This document shows, piece by piece, positions 15,754 through 17,092 of a stretch of DNA of 17,092 nucleotides. The translations under genes were made by a program, and so were the position numbers. Positions within the stretch are counted from its first letter, which is position 1; the number at the start of each line of letters is the position of its first letter. Where the stretch lies: the NCBI RefSeq assembly GCF_003344345.1, contig NZ_QPIP01000037.1, positions 1-17,092 of the forward strand, written 5' to 3'. This stretch comes from Wolbachia endosymbiont of Cylisticus convexus. Lineage in GTDB: Bacteria > Pseudomonadota > Alphaproteobacteria > Rickettsiales > Anaplasmataceae. A model generated the notes under the pieces. It was not told where the DNA came from. It ran no database searches and saw nothing but the letters and a program-made list of their open reading frames with translations.

Positions 15754-15920
15754 GTCCGCTATCCAAAGATAAGTGCTTAGAGGAAAAGGTAGAACTCATT
15801 GACCAATCAGTAAAAGAAGCCTTAAATAAGTTTGGCCAAGAAAACTCGTCTCAGCCTAGTACTTATTTAGATGATGACATTTCTGTTCAAAGCAATGTTA
15901 CTATCAGGCAAGCTCGATAA
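15754..15920 (+). pseudogene. Detached C-terminal tail of the ankyrin gene
   Basis: If the A8 run at 15732-15739 is read as A9, the ankyrin frame continues as KNAPSVSPLSKDKCLEEK, stays open for about 60 codons without a stop, and ends at TAA 15918-15920. The stretch is acidic and Ser/Gln-rich, with the look of a disordered tail. It is not in frame with 14809-15753 as the sequence stands. Confidence 0.65.
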
Positions 15921-15931
15921 ACTTAGCTTGC
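15908..15931. terminator. Hairpin between convergent genes
   Basis: GCAAGCT and AGCTTGC form a perfect 7-bp stem around a 10-base loop that contains the original ankyrin stop (15918-15920). The stop of the minus-strand fragment lies immediately beyond it (15932-15934). It lacks a T tract, so a two-way terminator is an inference from position. Confidence 0.4.
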
Positions 15932-16195
15932 TTACCAGTTAATCTTTGCTTTGTAAGGGATAATAATTGTCACTTCTTCAATTTGACTGGGATCTATGCC
16001 ACTAATGTCAAGATTCCAGTCACTTCCAATTGCAAGTTTACTTAAAGGTATGCTACTTTTATAAGTAGTATTATTCCAGTTGTAACCATCCATTGTTATA
16101 TCTATTTGATCCCCATCTGCCGTTTTAGGTAGAATATAAATACCATCCTCTAATTCTGGATCCTTAACATAAGTAGGAAAAATCTCAGTTGATGG
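15932..16195 (-). pseudogene. C-terminal fragment of an unknown gene cut by an IS256-type element
   Basis: An open frame without a start runs on the minus strand from the IS border to a TAA at 15934-15932: 87 residues beginning PSTEIFPTYVKDPELEDGIY and ending IIPYKAKINW. The composition is that of a beta-rich domain with many Asp, Ile and Trp. Its 5' part is missing because the IS256-type element begins at about 16194-16200, and reading into that element meets a stop at once. I do not recognise the family. The strand pattern and the final ISDV-like segment faintly recall the ends of toxin-complex A proteins, but this is too weak to name. Confidence 0.6.
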
Positions 16196-17092
16196 GAATG
16201 TTCAAAAAAGTGTGTCAAACCGAAAAAAAGTAATTTATATCAATTTAAAAATGGAGGTTTGACAATGAGTCAAAAAGTAGTAAACAGAACTAACGGATTG
16301 GTAGATTATAAAGAGTTGGAAACAAATATCCTGTCGTCTATACGAGAAGGAAGACCGTTGACAGGAAAGGAGGGAGCATTAACACCATTTATAAAAAAGC
16401 TGCTGGAGGCGAGTCTAGAAGGTGAAATAGAAAACCATTTATTAGCTGAAAGTGAAGAAAATAATCGCAGAAATGGGAGGAATGGAAAGACTTTACGTAC
16501 AAGTGCAGGTTCATTTGAGCTGTTAACGCCAAGAGATAGAGAAGGAAGTTTTGAGCCGCAAATAGTCAAAAAAAGGCAAACAAGCTTACATCCAGAGCTT
16601 GAAACGAAGATTTTGAGCACATTTGCCAGTGGTATGAGCTATAGAGATATAGCGTCACACGTTGAGGAAATTTATGATCACAAAATATCGGTAGCAGAGA
16701 TATCAAGTATTACCGACAAATTACTGCCTATAATCAATGAATGGCGTAGTCGTCCACTGCAATCAGTATACCCGATAGTATTTATGGATGGGATGTTCTT
16801 TAAGGTCAAGGAGGATGGACATTGCGTAAGTAAATGTATGTACAATATATTGGGCATAGACCAAAATGGCAGAAAAGAAGTCCTGGGCTTTTATTTGGCT
16901 GAAAGTGAAGGAGCTAACTTTTGGTTGGAAGTGCTAAATAACCTCAAAGAAAGAGGAGTAGAAGATATTCTGATTGCATGTGTAGATGGGCTAAAAAGCT
17001 TTCCTGCAGCCATCAACAGTGTATTTCCCAGTGCAGAAGTGCAGCTATGTATAGTACACCAAATAAGAAATTCTCTGAAATATGTATCCAGT
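16194..17092 (+). mobile_element. IS256-family insertion sequence, left part (runs off the window)
   Basis: The left end is placed at GGGAATGTTCAAAAAAGTGTG (within 16194-16214), the kind of end typical of this family, and the interrupted minus-strand gene stops being readable exactly there. The right end, its inverted repeat and any target duplication lie outside the window. Confidence 0.7.
16265..17092 (+). CDS. IS256-family (mutator-type) transposase, 3' end outside window
   Basis: A DDE transposase that moves its own element by a copy-out mechanism, according to family knowledge. 276 residues are in view with no stop or frameshift. The conserved order is seen: an N-terminal region with LLEASLEGEIENHL and NGRNGKT, then the zone with PRDREGSFEPQIVKKRQ, then SGMSYRDIASHVEEIY, then the first catalytic Asp in IVFMDGMFFKV, and the second in ACVDGLKSFPAAI. 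IVHQIRNSLKYV follows as expected. The third catalytic residue (Glu) lies beyond the edge. The start is ATG 16265, with GGAGG 7 bases before it. The intact frame suggests a recent insertion compared with the decayed IS630 and IS982 remnants. Confidence 0.92.
   Translation, partial: MSQKVVNRTNGLVDYKELETNILSSIREGRPLTGKEGALTPFIKKLLEASLEGEIENHLLAESEENNRRNGRNGKTLRTSAGSFELLTPRDREGSFEPQIVKKRQTSLHPELETKILSTFASGMSYRDIASHVEEIYDHKISVAEISSITDKLLPIINEWRSRPLQSVYPIVFMDGMFFKVKEDGHCVSKCMYNILGIDQNGRKEVLGFYLAESEGANFWLEVLNNLKERGVEDILIACVDGLKSFPAAINSVFPSAEVQLCIVHQIRNSLKYVSS

Noticed and set aside
16306..16620. Minus-strand open frame
   Set aside because: It is antisense to the IS256-type transposase, which has clear family motifs.

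Overview
The window is AT-rich and looks like the eukaryotic-association (accessory) region of a Wolbachia WO prophage or a WO-derived island. The grounds are the gene set: a cifA-cifB cytoplasmic-incompatibility operon, paired XRE-type regulators, RadC genes, a large ankyrin-repeat gene, and several insertion-sequence remnants. No phage structural, replication or lysis genes are visible, and no tRNA, rRNA or CRISPR array was found.

Layout. Positions 1-1118 carry a frameshifted Wolbachia-type orphan gene (minus). Positions 1238-2413 hold two head-to-head radC genes, one open (minus) and one decayed (plus); the decayed copy ends in a clear intrinsic terminator. Positions 2507-3245 encode two small helix-turn-helix regulators in tandem. 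An Ogt-type DNA alkyltransferase (3286-3771, minus) has lost its C-terminus to a nonsense codon. The core is the cif operon on the minus strand: cifA (7696 to 6302), then cifB (6291 to 4078). Its CifB has two intact PD-(D/E)XK nuclease modules and no Ulp1 protease domain. Upstream of cifA lie a decayed IS630-type transposase (8079-8983) and an IS982-type fragment (9089-9364). Next comes an unrecognised 357-aa gene (9493-10566, minus).

Positions 10759-12458 are a second copy of the orphan gene plus regulator pair, here with the orphan gene intact. Positions 12968-13978 encode a protein with a collagenase-like zinc motif whose catalytic Glu appears replaced by Lys. Positions 14027-15920 were once one long ankyrin gene, now broken by two single-base changes in homopolymers. 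A gene fragment of unknown identity (15932-16195, minus) is cut off by an IS256-type element that runs out of the right edge.

How it fits together. From the known family, CifA and CifB act in host germ cells: CifB (with or without CifA) modifies sperm, and CifA in the egg rescues. The two regulator pairs lie in the same orientation on either side of the ogt-cif block, as direct repeats about 9.2 kb apart, which could allow loss or movement of that block by recombination. The ankyrin protein is a candidate host-interacting effector. Broken genes are common (IS remnants, radC, ogt, ankyrin, orphan gene), whereas cifA and cifB are fully open with good ribosome-binding sites, which suggests this cif pair is or was recently functional.
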